Positions 8,851-19,561 of a DNA stretch of 56,387 bases are shown here, one piece after another; the stretch's first letter is position 1; the number at the start of each line of letters is the position of its first letter. Origin of the DNA: an uncultured bacterium (lineage in GTDB: Bacteria > Cyanobacteriota > Vampirovibrionia > Gastranaerophilales > Gastranaerophilaceae); assembly GCA_949284715.1 (NCBI GenBank), contig CASDWH010000039.1, positions 1-56,387 on the forward strand, read 5' to 3'. The translations under genes were made by a program, and so were the position numbers. The notes under the pieces were generated by a model, which worked only from the letters and a program-made list of their open reading frames with translations, did no database searches and was not told the DNA's origin.

Positions 8851-9378
8851 CTAGGTTTTAAGCAGAAAAATAATTAAACCAATAATCCCTGTTACCCCCA
8901 GATAAAATAATGGGTCTTTTTTTGTTATAAAACTCATTACAAGAAAAATTCCAAAAAGAACCATCGCATAAATATCATTGGATTTAGATAGAATCATCTG
9001 TATTGCAACAGAGGCGAGTAACGCACAACTTGCCGGTTTTAAACCGTATATTATTGCCTTAACATAAAAATTTTCCCGGAATTTTTTTAATATTTTAGAA
9101 ATAATGACAATCAGAATTAACGATGGAATTGTTATAGCTGTTGTTGCTACAAGAGAGCCTATTATACCGCCTGAAGTTAACCCTGTATAAGTTGCCATGT
9201 TAACACCAACCGGCCCCGGGGTTACTGAGGCTATAGCAATCATCCTTTCTAAATCAGCGCCGGAAAACCAGCCGTATACCTCCCCAATATGGTATAAAAA
9301 TGGGATTGTTGCATATCCTCCGCCAAAAGAAAACAGGCCGATTTTAAAGAACTCATAAAAAAGATGGACAAAAATCAT
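8851..9378 (-). CDS. Chromate transporter family protein, short-chain subunit
   Basis: The 175-residue hydrophobic protein starts FYEFFKIGLFSFGGGYATIP and carries a TPGPVGVNMATYTG motif, both typical of CHR-family half-size proteins. Several membrane segments are evident. It overlaps its partner at 9375-9920 by 4 bp (ATGA), so the two are translationally coupled. Short-chain CHR proteins usually act as a pair equivalent to one long ChrA. Chromate efflux is proven for some members only, so the real substrate here is unknown. Confidence 0.85.
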   Translation of the reverse strand: MIFVHLFYEFFKIGLFSFGGGYATIPFLYHIGEVYGWFSGADLERMIAIASVTPGPVGVNMATYTGLTSGGIIGSLVATTAITIPSLILIVIISKILKKFRENFYVKAIIYGLKPASCALLASVAIQMILSKSNDIYAMVLFGIFLVMSFITKKDPLFYLGVTGIIGLIIFLLKT

Positions 9379-9920
9379 TCTTTTATCCTCCAGCGCGCTA
9401 TTTTCTTATAAATAACACCAGTAACCGCTGATGAGATTACAACCCATACCGGAGAAATATCCGTAAACAGCATAACAGCAAGTCCTGCTGCAAATATTAA
9501 ATAAGCAAATTTATCTTCAAATGCTTTTGCCCACATTTCACGTGTAGCAGAAATCATTAATACCATAACACCTATGCCGACACCCCAGAAAATGCCCTGC
9601 ATTATACTTGTATGAAGGTATTTACTTATAAGGGAAGCTAAAAGAACAATACTCCAGAAAGGTGCAAACGTTACACCTGCAACAGCGACTATCGCACCTA
9701 GTGTTCGTCTTAGTTTATACCCGACAAATATAGAAATATTTGCAGCAATAATTCCGGGTAAAGATTGACTTATTGCAAAATAATCAACCAAATCATCTTC
9801 TGATATAAGTTTGTTCTTCTCAACAAACTCTGATTTCATCACAGGCAGTATTACATACCCCCCTCCAAGTAGTATGGCGCCTATTTTGACAAATAACAAA
9901 AACAATCTGAATAATGACAT
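9375..9920 (-). CDS. Chromate transporter family protein, short-chain subunit
   Basis: The 181 residues begin LFLLFVKIGAILLGGGYVIL and include DYFAISQSLPGIIAANISIF, the second half-type of the CHR pair. About five to six membrane segments are visible by hydrophobicity. It is the first gene of a two-gene operon, overlapping the next by 4 bp. It lies downstream of the SLH gene but beyond a strong hairpin, so it is probably transcribed separately. Confidence 0.85.
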   Translation of the reverse strand: MSLFRLFLLFVKIGAILLGGGYVILPVMKSEFVEKNKLISEDDLVDYFAISQSLPGIIAANISIFVGYKLRRTLGAIVAVAGVTFAPFWSIVLLASLISKYLHTSIMQGIFWGVGIGVMVLMISATREMWAKAFEDKFAYLIFAAGLAVMLFTDISPVWVVISSAVTGVIYKKIARWRIKE

Positions 9921-9953
9921 TGCCGCTTCTCTGTCGTTCTCCGTACATAAAGA

Positions 9954-9979
9954 CAGGGAAGGCTTTACTGCCTTCCCTG
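9954..9979 (-). terminator. Hairpin terminator after the SLH-domain gene
   Basis: A perfect 10-bp stem (CAGGGAAGGC 9954-9963, GCCTTCCCTG 9970-9979) with a 6-nt loop lies 8 bp past the SLH gene stop. The T tail on the minus strand is short (TCTTTATG), so efficiency is uncertain. Confidence 0.65.
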
Positions 9980-9986
9980 ATTCTTA

Positions 9987-11135
9987 TTACTTTTCATAAA
10001 TCCAGCCGTTAGTTAAATCAATTCTAAGAGGCTGCAGCAGTCTGACGTAAATAACATTTCCCGGAATAACAGTTACTTTATCCCCTTTGAATATTTTACG
10101 TATGAACTCCATAAATTTTGATTTTTCATTTTCAACATTGCTTACACCTTTAAAAACAACAGCCTGATCATTTGGAGTAACCAGAATATTGCTGTCTAAA
10201 ATCAGCACACCGTTTCTTATGAAGAGTCTTCCCGGTTCAACAATTCTCACCTGTCCTTTTATATCACTGTCTTTATAGATAAGAATGAACTTATCTTTAG
10301 TAATATAGTTTTGCGGAGCCTTTGCAATAAACAAATCACCGTTTTCAGATATCTGAGAACCGAGTACGGTTCCTAACTTAACCGGAACAATTGAGCCGGC
10401 AGGTATAACACCTGTTGAACCTTGTACATAAGCTTTATCTATAACAAACCCGTTACCTGTTTTCTTTCTCATAGCCTCCGCAAGTTTCGCGTTTGGATTA
10501 AGTTTTGCCTGTTCTGTCATATTATACAGAATTGCCGCAACTTCGGCTCTTGTAGCAGGTCTTGCAGCATCAATATAACCTTTTCTGCCCGGTTCAATAG
10601 TTATCATATTAAGAATCTCTGCTTTGCCGGCTGTGATTATGAAATCTGAAGGAATTTCATCATAATCTTTGTAACTTTTTAAAATATCTTTTGCTTTCTG
10701 TTCACTTATCTGTTCGGTAGTTAAAGCATTTACTGCAATAGTAACAGTTTCGGCTCTTGATACAGAATCTTCAGGCCTGAAAGCTTCTGCATCTTTATCA
10801 TTTGATACTAAATCAAAGTAAACAGCTTTTTGTATAGAATCATATGCCCAGTAAGAAGAATCAATATCGGTAAAATTGACCGGCTGTGCTATGTTTGTAT
10901 GTTCTTGCCCGAGTGCTTTAATAGCCATTGATGCGAATTCAGCCCTCGTTACATTTTCATCAGGTTTAAAGGTTCCATCGGGATAACCGACAAGAACACC
11001 GGAATCAGATAAAATTTTGATTTGTTTATAAGCCCAGTGGCTTTCATCCATATCTGAATAAAAAGCATACGCTGACTGCATGCAAGCAGATGTTATAACC
11101 AGTAACAATAACCCTCTTAATATTTTTTTGAGCAT
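9987..11135 (-). CDS. Secreted S-layer-homology (SLH) domain protein
   Basis: The 382 residues start with a signal peptide (MLKKILRGLLLLVITSACMQ, cleaved near AYA-F). Two clear SLH domains follow: residues about 25-75 (DESHWAYKQIKILSDSGVLV, YPDGTFKPDENVTRAEFA) and about 88-140. A weaker third is near 160-210 (PATRAEVAAILYNMTEQAK). SLH domains bind pyruvylated secondary cell-wall polymer; in Cyanobacteria SLH proteins tie the outer membrane to peptidoglycan. The C-terminal 170 residues are beta-rich and not recognised, with no porin domain. A strong AAAGGAGG site lies 7 nt upstream of the ATG. Confidence 0.85.
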   Translation of the reverse strand: MLKKILRGLLLLVITSACMQSAYAFYSDMDESHWAYKQIKILSDSGVLVGYPDGTFKPDENVTRAEFASMAIKALGQEHTNIAQPVNFTDIDSSYWAYDSIQKAVYFDLVSNDKDAEAFRPEDSVSRAETVTIAVNALTTEQISEQKAKDILKSYKDYDEIPSDFIITAGKAEILNMITIEPGRKGYIDAARPATRAEVAAILYNMTEQAKLNPNAKLAEAMRKKTGNGFVIDKAYVQGSTGVIPAGSIVPVKLGTVLGSQISENGDLFIAKAPQNYITKDKFILIYKDSDIKGQVRIVEPGRLFIRNGVLILDSNILVTPNDQAVVFKGVSNVENEKSKFMEFIRKIFKGDKVTVIPGNVIYVRLLQPLRIDLTNGWIYEK

Positions 11136-11278
11136 ATTATACCCTCCTTTTCAATATATTATGATATATTAAACCAGGTTTGCTTTCAATTTATATAAAA
11201 AATCTGTAACATTTACTTCATAAAAAATGGGTATATAAAATTATTTTGTGTTAATATTTATCTATACGGAGAAAAATT

Positions 11279-13239
<1,961 letters not shown>

Positions 13240-13248
13240 GTGTTAATT

Positions 13249-14268
13249 ATGCTAAAAGTCTATACAAATACTGATATTGACAGAGATTTAATCAAAAATT
13301 ATAAAATAGCAATTATCGGGTTTGGCTCTCAGGGTTACGGGCAGGCTATGAATTTACGTGATTCCGGCTGTAATGTCGTACTGGGGTTAAGACCGGGCGG
13401 CGCATCGGATATTAAAGCCAGAGATTACGGATTTAAAACATTGCCAATAGAAGAAGCTGTTCAATGGGCTGATATTATACAAATCTTAATACCTGATGAA
13501 ATTCAGGCAAAGGTGTATAAAGAACAAATACAGCAGCACCTTGCAAAAGGTAAATACCTGATGTTTTCGCACGGCTTTAATATTCATTACGGATTAATAA
13601 TCCCGCCCCAGGAGATTAATGTTATAACGGTTGCTCCAAAAGCTCCGGGACATACCGTAAGAAGTGAGTATACGGCAGGAAGAGGCGTTCCTTCTCTTGT
13701 CGCTGTACAAAAAGATTTTAGCGGAAATTCCCTTGATATAGCACTATCTTATGCAGCAGCAATAGGTTCAGGGTATACAGGGGTTTTAGAAACCTCTTTC
13801 AGAGAAGAAACCGAAACCGATTTGTTCGGGGAACAGGCCGTTCTTTGCGGCGGGTGCAGTGCTTTAATTAAAGCAGGATTTGATACGCTTGTAGAAGCCG
13901 GTTATTCACCTTATATGGCATATTTTGAAGTTTGTCACGAGTTAAAGCTTATTGTTGATTTGATTTATCAAGGCGGAATATCAGATATGCACTATTCTAT
14001 TTCTAATAATGCAGAATACGGTGATCTTACCCGCGGTAAATTTCTTATAAATGATGATGTAAAATCAAAAATGAAAAAAATCCTTGAAGATATCCAAAAC
14101 GGGAAATATGCAACAGAATTTATGAATGAAATGAACAGCGGAAGTCATAATTTCAAAAAGCTGCGCGAGGAATCAGAAAATCATACCATTGAAAAAATAG
14201 GAAAAGAACTCCGCTCAATTTTTAAATGGAACAAAGAAGATAAATTGATTGACCGCTTAAAAAATTAG
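13249..14268 (+). CDS. ilvC: Ketol-acid reductoisomerase (class I)
   Basis: The 339 residues from the ATG at 13249 (a GTG at 13240 would add three) carry the Rossmann motif IAIIGFGSQGYGQAMNLRDSG, the cofactor loop LRPGGASD and FSHGFNIHYG. The C-terminal knotted domain has metal/substrate motifs TDLFGEQAVLCGG and FEVCHELKLIVD. The enzyme catalyses the second common step of valine, leucine and isoleucine synthesis. The usual APKGPGHTVR motif reads APKAPGHTVR here. Other ilv genes are not nearby. Confidence 0.95.
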   Translation: MLKVYTNTDIDRDLIKNYKIAIIGFGSQGYGQAMNLRDSGCNVVLGLRPGGASDIKARDYGFKTLPIEEAVQWADIIQILIPDEIQAKVYKEQIQQHLAKGKYLMFSHGFNIHYGLIIPPQEINVITVAPKAPGHTVRSEYTAGRGVPSLVAVQKDFSGNSLDIALSYAAAIGSGYTGVLETSFREETETDLFGEQAVLCGGCSALIKAGFDTLVEAGYSPYMAYFEVCHELKLIVDLIYQGGISDMHYSISNNAEYGDLTRGKFLINDDVKSKMKKILEDIQNGKYATEFMNEMNSGSHNFKKLREESENHTIEKIGKELRSIFKWNKEDKLIDRLKN

Positions 14269-14277
14269 TTATAACAC

Positions 14278-14307
14278 AAAAAAGGGAACATTTAAGTTCC
14301 CTTTTTT
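14278..14307. terminator. Bidirectional terminator between ilvC and the convergent 14325 gene
   Basis: AAAAAAGGGAAC (14278-14289), loop ATTTAA, GTTCCCTTTTTT (14296-14307). It is A/T-flanked on both sides, so it can serve both converging units. Confidence 0.9.
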
Positions 14308-14324
14308 AGCAAAATACCATATCC

Positions 14325-14516
14325 TTAAGCCAGAATATAAAGTTTTTGGCCTTTAGCTGCTGTTCTGGATTCCGGATGGACATCGCCGTCAGTACCTATC
14401 GCAAACCCAGGTTTTATTGGGTTTTCTACGGCAGGTGCAGATGTTTGATTGGATATTTTGTTTGCTCGAAACATTGGAGTAAAAGCATCCAACTTAGATA
14501 TAGCGTTTAATTTCAT
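14325..14516 (-). CDS. Small hypothetical protein, 63 aa
   Basis: Translation starts at an ATG with a GGAGG site 7 nt upstream, which supports a real gene. The protein (MKLNAISKLDAFTPMFRANK at the N-terminus, ending AKGQKLYILA) has no membrane segment and no family I recognise. The FTPMFRAN segment resembles the aromatic-x-Ala motif at the N-termini of the two following genes (FKAL, FTAL). It is divergent from 14646-15074, with promoters probably in the 130-bp gap. Confidence 0.65.
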   Translation of the reverse strand: MKLNAISKLDAFTPMFRANKISNQTSAPAVENPIKPGFAIGTDGDVHPESRTAAKGQKLYILA

Positions 14517-14645
14517 TACACTACCTCCATTCCAGTCGCATTGTAACGTATATTGGCCAATTTGTCCATATTATATTCACAAAAATTAACAATATATGTA
14601 TTTATAAAAAATGTTTATGTATATTTGTAATGTATTGAGGTAAAA

Positions 14646-15074
14646 ATGCGTATAAGTAAAATATCAGACACAACAATTAGTAACCGGCAAAAGAACTTTA
14701 AAGCCCTCAGAGGCGTAGAGTATTTCGGAAGTTTTAATCCTGGTATTAAACCGTTAGATTTAAGTGTTGTAAAGACAATGCAAGAATCAAAAGCAATAAA
14801 TAAATTCTGCTATAAATACAATGTTGTTATTTATTTAGGAAAAGATTGCCTAAATGGTGAATATACATCAACATTGGCTTTTAGGTATAAAAATATAGCT
14901 AAAAATTTTAAAGAAAAATTTTTGAATTTATTTACACCTAAACGTGAATTGAATTTAATCTACAAATCAAAAGAATCCTCAGCAGAACATTCACAAGCGT
15001 TTGAACAGATGATTAAAGATTTGCAGTATTCAGATTTGGATGATATGAGTTCGTTTTCGCCTAAATGTGTATAA
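14646..15074 (+). CDS. Hypothetical protein, 142 aa, with N-terminal NFKAL motif
   Basis: A TGAGG site precedes the ATG by 6 nt. The basic polar N-terminus ends in QKNFKALRG. The middle segment AINKFCYKYNVVIYLGKD resembles AIRDLCKNYDVKATITTD in the next gene, so the two look like diverged paralogues. There is no signal peptide or membrane helix. The function is unknown. Confidence 0.7.
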   Translation: MRISKISDTTISNRQKNFKALRGVEYFGSFNPGIKPLDLSVVKTMQESKAINKFCYKYNVVIYLGKDCLNGEYTSTLAFRYKNIAKNFKEKFLNLFTPKRELNLIYKSKESSAEHSQAFEQMIKDLQYSDLDDMSSFSPKCV

Positions 15075-15227
15075 CAAAACTTAATAAATTGTTTTAATGA
15101 TACATTTCTGTATATAATAAAGATATCGAATCTTAGTGGTTAGATGTAAAAAATTGTAAATTTTTTTGAAATTTATAGCAAAAAATAATCTTGACACGTA
15201 TTAAAACACCAACAAAAGGAGAAGTAT

Positions 15228-15800
15228 ATGATTGTACACGGCTGCACATCATTTAATAACAGCAGGTATTCATTAAGAACAAACAAGTCCCAAAATTCCA
15301 AAAGAACCCAAATTATAAATAACCGGAACAAAGTTGGCGTACCTTCATTTACTGCACTAAAAGAATTAAATTTTGCAAAGCGATTTGACCCTGAAAAAAG
15401 CGCTTCCGCATACGAGTTTATGAAAAACTTCAATTTATCGTATGCTATAAGAGATTTATGCAAAAATTATGATGTTAAAGCAACTATTACGACAGATTGG
15501 TACAAAAAACATCCTCGTATCCCTCATAAAGAAAGCCCTTATTATATTGCTTCACTTACAACATTGCTTCTTGCCGCAAAAAAAATAAAACCGGAATATG
15601 ATATTGGCACTCAGGATCCGGCAGACTTTGATCGTGAAAGATACTATTATGTTGGAATGTATGGAGATTATTCAATTACAGGATCAGAAGAAAATTTGGC
15701 ATATTTTCTAAAAAAAGTTCCATACTCTGATATTTTACGGGGTTTAAAACACGAACCAACTCTGGTAATAGAAGAACCATTACCAAAGCTTCACTACTAA
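15228..15800 (+). CDS. Hypothetical protein, 190 aa, with N-terminal FTAL motif
   Basis: A strong AAGGAG site sits 8 nt before the ATG. The Asn/Lys-rich N-terminus runs to VPSFTALKELNF. The core shares the AIRDLCKNYDV-type segment with the preceding gene, and a C-terminal VPYSDILRGLK resembles its LQYSDLDDM. A TTGTTT-18-TATAAT promoter (15089-15118) is plausible and would give a long leader. The function is not recognised. It converges on the exported protein at 15803. Confidence 0.7.
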   Translation: MIVHGCTSFNNSRYSLRTNKSQNSKRTQIINNRNKVGVPSFTALKELNFAKRFDPEKSASAYEFMKNFNLSYAIRDLCKNYDVKATITTDWYKKHPRIPHKESPYYIASLTTLLLAAKKIKPEYDIGTQDPADFDRERYYYVGMYGDYSITGSEENLAYFLKKVPYSDILRGLKHEPTLVIEEPLPKLHY

Positions 15801-15802
15801 AG

Positions 15803-16471
15803 CTATAAATCTTCAAAACCGGGAGAGGAAATAGGAAGTCCTTTGTAGCCTTTGTTGGCATAAACATTCTTTTTTATGTACTTATTTGTGTATTTGCCTT
15901 TTTCAAAGAGGTTCTTTAAAATGTTTTCTCTTCTTACAAGCGAGGAGTCTACATTTTCAAGTTCCGGATATTTTTGAAGAATTTCGTACCATACTGTAGC
16001 TTCCATTGTCCAGGCATAAGTTTCTTCAGATAAGGAATTATACTCATCCTGATGCAATGCTTCATGCGAAAGCAGGGCTGCAAGTGCGCCTGGAGGGGCT
16101 TCTTTGTGTTTAGGATTTATGTATATATACAGTGTCCCTTTTCGTTTCCAGCCTACAGCATCAAAGTTTTCATAACTGGGATTTATCTCAGAGAGATTCT
16201 TGAACTCAATTTTTACAGGCTTGCCGGTTAAATTATCTCCGAGAATGGCATTTCTTGAAAATTCACCGGTTGTACCTTTAAGCATATCCAACGCAACAAA
16301 AATAATTTGGTATTCACTATTTTTTTTGTAAACGGCGGATATTTCATCAATGTAATCCTGTGTATAAATTCCGGGCATTTTAACATTAGAGGATACTGGT
16401 TCATATTTTGCGGCATTTGCTGCGGCAGCGGCTATAAAGAAAAATAGCATACCTGATAAAAACTTTTTCAT
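15803..16471 (-). CDS. Exported putative zinc metallopeptidase (HExxH)
   Basis: The 222 residues begin with a signal peptide (MKKFLSGMLFFFIAAAAANA). LLSHEALHQDEYNSLSEE supplies an HExxH zinc motif (His136, Glu137, His140) with a candidate third ligand at Glu149 or Glu150, a gluzincin-like arrangement. The rest is not a family I can name. It probably acts in the periplasm or outside the cell. Peptidase activity is inferred from the motif only. Confidence 0.65.
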   Translation of the reverse strand: MKKFLSGMLFFFIAAAAANAAKYEPVSSNVKMPGIYTQDYIDEISAVYKKNSEYQIIFVALDMLKGTTGEFSRNAILGDNLTGKPVKIEFKNLSEINPSYENFDAVGWKRKGTLYIYINPKHKEAPPGALAALLSHEALHQDEYNSLSEETYAWTMEATVWYEILQKYPELENVDSSLVRRENILKNLFEKGKYTNKYIKKNVYANKGYKGLPISSPGFEDL

Positions 16472-16520
16472 AAAGACTTCCTCAAAATAATCTTACATAA
16501 TTTCTATTATATAATGTGTT

Positions 16521-17210
16521 TCATCTGATGTCCAAAAATTTGTGAACCTGTGGTATAAGCCGTACTTTATTATGGCGTTTTAGACATTTTGAAAAAAGTT
16601 CATCCATAAAATTTGTAGCTGGAATTATCTTATTGTTAAGCATTTTAGGCTGCAAAATCAATTCAAAATCATATTTTTTTGCAAGATTTGTTGACGCTGT
16701 AATTTCTTCATCCGTAATGCTTTCATCAAAAACGACTTTAGCAAACAATTCTGTATTTTGGTTTGTTCGTGCAGCTCTGAAGAACTCGTCATGTCTTTCA
16801 AAGGTGTTATTTATGCCTGTTGCGGATGGTAGTTTTATGTCAGCAGAAATAACATTAATCAAACCTAAGACATCATAAAGTTTTTCAGGAAGTGTTGCAT
16901 TTGTTTCGAGATAAAAATTTGAGTTTACCATTGGGATAAATTCTTTAAGAAATTCTGAATGAAGCAAAGGTTCGCCGCCGGTAAGTGATATAGAATGAAT
17001 ATGTGTTATATCATATTCCGGTAACAAGTTATACAGTTCTTCCGGAGAGTAGACGAAACTTGTATTTTTATAAGAAAAATCGGTATCGCAATAATTACAT
17101 GAGAGGTTACAGGCACAAAATCGTATGAATAACTGGCGACAGCCAATATACGGCCCTTCGCCCTGCGTTGAAACAAATATTTCTTTAATTCTGGCTATTT
17201 CTTCTTGCAT
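16521..17210 (-). CDS. queE: 7-carboxy-7-deazaguanine synthase
   Basis: The 229-residue radical SAM protein starts IKEIFVSTQGEGPYIGCRQL and has the CX3CX2C cluster at Cys34, Cys38 and Cys41 (CNLSCNYC), then SLTGGEPLLH. QueE converts carboxy-tetrahydropterin to CDG in the queuosine/7-deazaguanine pathway using an Fe4S4 cluster, SAM and Mg2+. The start codon overlaps the dnaJ-like stop by one base (TAATG), so the two are co-translated. Other queuosine genes are not in the window. Confidence 0.92.
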   Translation of the reverse strand: MQEEIARIKEIFVSTQGEGPYIGCRQLFIRFCACNLSCNYCDTDFSYKNTSFVYSPEELYNLLPEYDITHIHSISLTGGEPLLHSEFLKEFIPMVNSNFYLETNATLPEKLYDVLGLINVISADIKLPSATGINNTFERHDEFFRAARTNQNTELFAKVVFDESITDEEITASTNLAKKYDFELILQPKMLNNKIIPATNFMDELFSKCLKRHNKVRLIPQVHKFLDIR

Positions 17211-18232
17211 TAAATCCTCTTTCTCAGATTATTAGTGCTAATTTTAGCAAGTTTTTTATATAATTCTATTTCTTCACGGGACAGATTGTCCGGAATTTTA
17301 ATTTCAACAGTAACTATTAAATCTCCGACTGTACCGTTTATGGTTAAACCTTGACCTTGTAATCTGAATTTTTGTCCGGAATTTGTATTAGGTAAGATTT
17401 TCATAGTAATTTTACCATTAAATACAGGAATTTCAATATCAGCACCTAAAACAGCTTCATAAGGAGTTATAGGTACTGTTTTTAGAATATTACAGCCGTC
17501 ATATTTAAAACCAGAGTTATTTTCAATTTTTATTAGAAGATATAAATTTCCGTTTTTACCACCATTTATTCCTGAGTTTCCTTCTTCAGCAATTCTAATT
17601 TTGAAACCGTTTTTAACATTAGGCGGAATTTTAACTGTGAATTTTTTATGTTCAGATACAAATCCTGTACCGCTGCAATGCTGACACAGAGTATTGTTTG
17701 TGAATTTTCTTCCATTGCATTTAGGACACGGGTTTGTATGCAGTACATTTATCTTCTTTGTTGTTCCATATAGTGCTTCTTCAATTGTGATTGATACTTC
17801 GGTTGTTATATCTGAACCGTCTTCCGGCTGTGCTGCCTGCTGTTTTTTGTATTCTTTTTGCTGATGCTGGGCGTTTAGAAAATCTTCCCACACTCCGTGG
17901 AAATAGTTTTTGGATTGATATTGAGATTTAGGTTCATTATTTTTTTTAGAGGCGGCGGCATTTTCAGAAGCAGTGTCTTTAGTATCTGTTTTGTCAGTAT
18001 TAGATGTATATGAATATAACCGGCGAAGCGCGTCATAATTGTAGCGTTTGCGGCGGTCAATAAGCGTAGAATAAGCTTCATTAATATCTTTGAAGTGCGC
18101 TACATTCTCCGGGGTGCTTCCTGCTATATCAGGGTGAAATTTGCGGGCAAGTTTACGGTAGGCGGATTTAATATCAGAATCTGTTGCAGTTTCGTCAATT
18201 TCAAGTATTTTATAAAAGTCTTTTGTTTTCAT
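17210..18232 (-). CDS. DnaJ-family co-chaperone with half a zinc-finger domain
   Basis: The 340-residue protein has a J domain with HPD at residues 33-35, a Ser/Thr/Lys/Gln-rich linker (about 70-140) and the two DnaJ C-terminal substrate-binding folds. Canonical DnaJ carries four CxxCxGxG motifs (two zinc centres); here only CPKCNG (Cys169/172) and CQHCSG (Cys183/186) are present, enough for one zinc site. It is therefore intermediate between type A (DnaJ) and type B (CbpA). It stimulates DnaK ATPase and delivers substrates. It is the first gene of an operon with queE. Confidence 0.88.
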   Translation of the reverse strand: MKTKDFYKILEIDETATDSDIKSAYRKLARKFHPDIAGSTPENVAHFKDINEAYSTLIDRRKRYNYDALRRLYSYTSNTDKTDTKDTASENAAASKKNNEPKSQYQSKNYFHGVWEDFLNAQHQQKEYKKQQAAQPEDGSDITTEVSITIEEALYGTTKKINVLHTNPCPKCNGRKFTNNTLCQHCSGTGFVSEHKKFTVKIPPNVKNGFKIRIAEEGNSGINGGKNGNLYLLIKIENNSGFKYDGCNILKTVPITPYEAVLGADIEIPVFNGKITMKILPNTNSGQKFRLQGQGLTINGTVGDLIVTVEIKIPDNLSREEIELYKKLAKISTNNLRKRI

Positions 18233-18339
18233 ATTAGTATATTAATGAACACCGGAAAAATATCAATACTCCTTCTAAACAAATTTACAAATAAAATATT
18301 GATTTATTTTAACGGTTATTATAAACTATACTTGTGGGT

Positions 18340-18415
18340 GCGGAAGTAGCTCAGTTGATAGAGCATCTGCCTTCCAAGCAGAATGTCGCGGGTTTGAGTC
18401 CCGTCTTCCGCTCCA
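18340..18415 (+). tRNA. tRNA-Gly (anticodon TCC)
   Basis: Acceptor GCGGAAG pairs with CTTCCGC, the discriminator is T and CCA is encoded. The D arm GCTC...GAGC, anticodon stem TCTGC/GCAGA with loop CTTCCAA (anticodon TCC, reads GGA) and T arm GCGGG-TTTGAGT-CCCGT are all present. The gene is intact and is the integration target of the adjacent prophage. Confidence 0.97.
18390..18415 (+). other. Probable prophage attachment site attL within the tRNA-Gly 3' end
   Basis: The integrase gene begins its 3' end only 10 bp after the tRNA CCA. This is the classic layout for tyrosine-recombinase integration into a tRNA 3' half (T arm plus acceptor). The exact core cannot be set because attR lies beyond the window. 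Confidence 0.7.
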
Positions 18416-18424
18416 GTTTGAAAA

Positions 18425-19561
18425 CTAGATACTACGCCGGTTTTGAGGAAACTGAATTATTTTATTTTTTGCTTCATTCTTCGGCATTCTCACAAAATTC
18501 TCACATTTTCTAGCAAACACATTTCCTATACGTTCTGTTGCCCTATTCACCATATCTATATTATTACGGGCATATACGTTCAAAGTCGTTTCACTTTTTG
18601 CATGCCCTAACTGGTTTTGGGTAAATTTTATACTTAAACCTTCCGCTAAAGATAAATCGGTAAATGACCCCCGTAAGTCATGTATCCTGACCCTGTAGGT
18701 TATGCCACAATCTTTTAACAACGGTTCCCACACTCGCCGGCGTAAATTCGGCAGGTGTAAATATTTCCCCTTACTATTTGGGAATAACAATTTAACCTCA
18801 TCCGGGATTGTTTTAATGTGTTCCTCTAATACATCTATTAATGAATTAAATAAATAAACTTTCCTGTTTGATTTATCCGTCTTAGTTTTTAATTTTAATT
18901 TACCATTAGTATATTGCTTATCTATTTGAATATAGCGCCCTACTAAGTTTAAATCCTCTTTTTCCAGGGCAAGTAATTCTCCAATCCGTAACCCCGTACC
19001 TATCAGCGTAAATAATAATGCATAATACCGGGGATAATTTTTTTTGCAAGTCTGTAATACTTGTATTAATTGCGATTGGTCTAAATGATTTATATTTGCT
19101 ATCGGTAATTTGGGGCGTTCTACTTTTTCAAAATAATTATTGTCTATCAAATCATGCTTTTTTGCATAATTAAATGCACTTTTTGAAAACTTAAAACAGA
19201 TTAAAGCAACATAAGAGCTGTCTTTCTCTATTTCTGATATTAATTCTTGCGCTGCTAAACTTGAAAACTTTATATATTTAACATTCTCAAATTTTTTAAA
19301 ATATCGTGCGTAATACATTTTATAATTTATTAAAGTGTTTTCAGCATAATTTTGTTCCGCGCGCTGAAAGTATAAAGAAAAAATTTCACCAATTGTTATA
19401 TTTTTATTTTGTAAATTATGTTTATTAAAAATGCTTAATTTTTCTTTCGCTTCCCGTATAGTATCATACAACCCGCTGGTATGCTGTTTACCAAATATAT
19501 CGCGATAGGTAATCGTATATTTTATACCGTTTTTTGTTTTCTTTCTGCTTATTCCTGCCAT
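18425..19561 (-). CDS. int: Phage tyrosine integrase
   Basis: The 378 residues comprise an N-terminal arm-binding domain (about 1-45), a SAM-like core-binding domain (about 50-145) and a catalytic domain with Arg192 (TGLRIGEL), His294-x2-Arg297 (HDLR), His320 (LGHA) and the nucleophile Tyr330. It lies directly beside tRNA-Gly and reads toward it. Its start overlaps the excisionase-like stop by one base (TAATG), so the two are co-expressed. Confidence 0.95.
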   Translation of the reverse strand: MAGISRKKTKNGIKYTITYRDIFGKQHTSGLYDTIREAKEKLSIFNKHNLQNKNITIGEIFSLYFQRAEQNYAENTLINYKMYYARYFKKFENVKYIKFSSLAAQELISEIEKDSSYVALICFKFSKSAFNYAKKHDLIDNNYFEKVERPKLPIANINHLDQSQLIQVLQTCKKNYPRYYALLFTLIGTGLRIGELLALEKEDLNLVGRYIQIDKQYTNGKLKLKTKTDKSNRKVYLFNSLIDVLEEHIKTIPDEVKLLFPNSKGKYLHLPNLRRRVWEPLLKDCGITYRVRIHDLRGSFTDLSLAEGLSIKFTQNQLGHAKSETTLNVYARNNIDMVNRATERIGNVFARKCENFVRMPKNEAKNKIIQFPQNRRSI

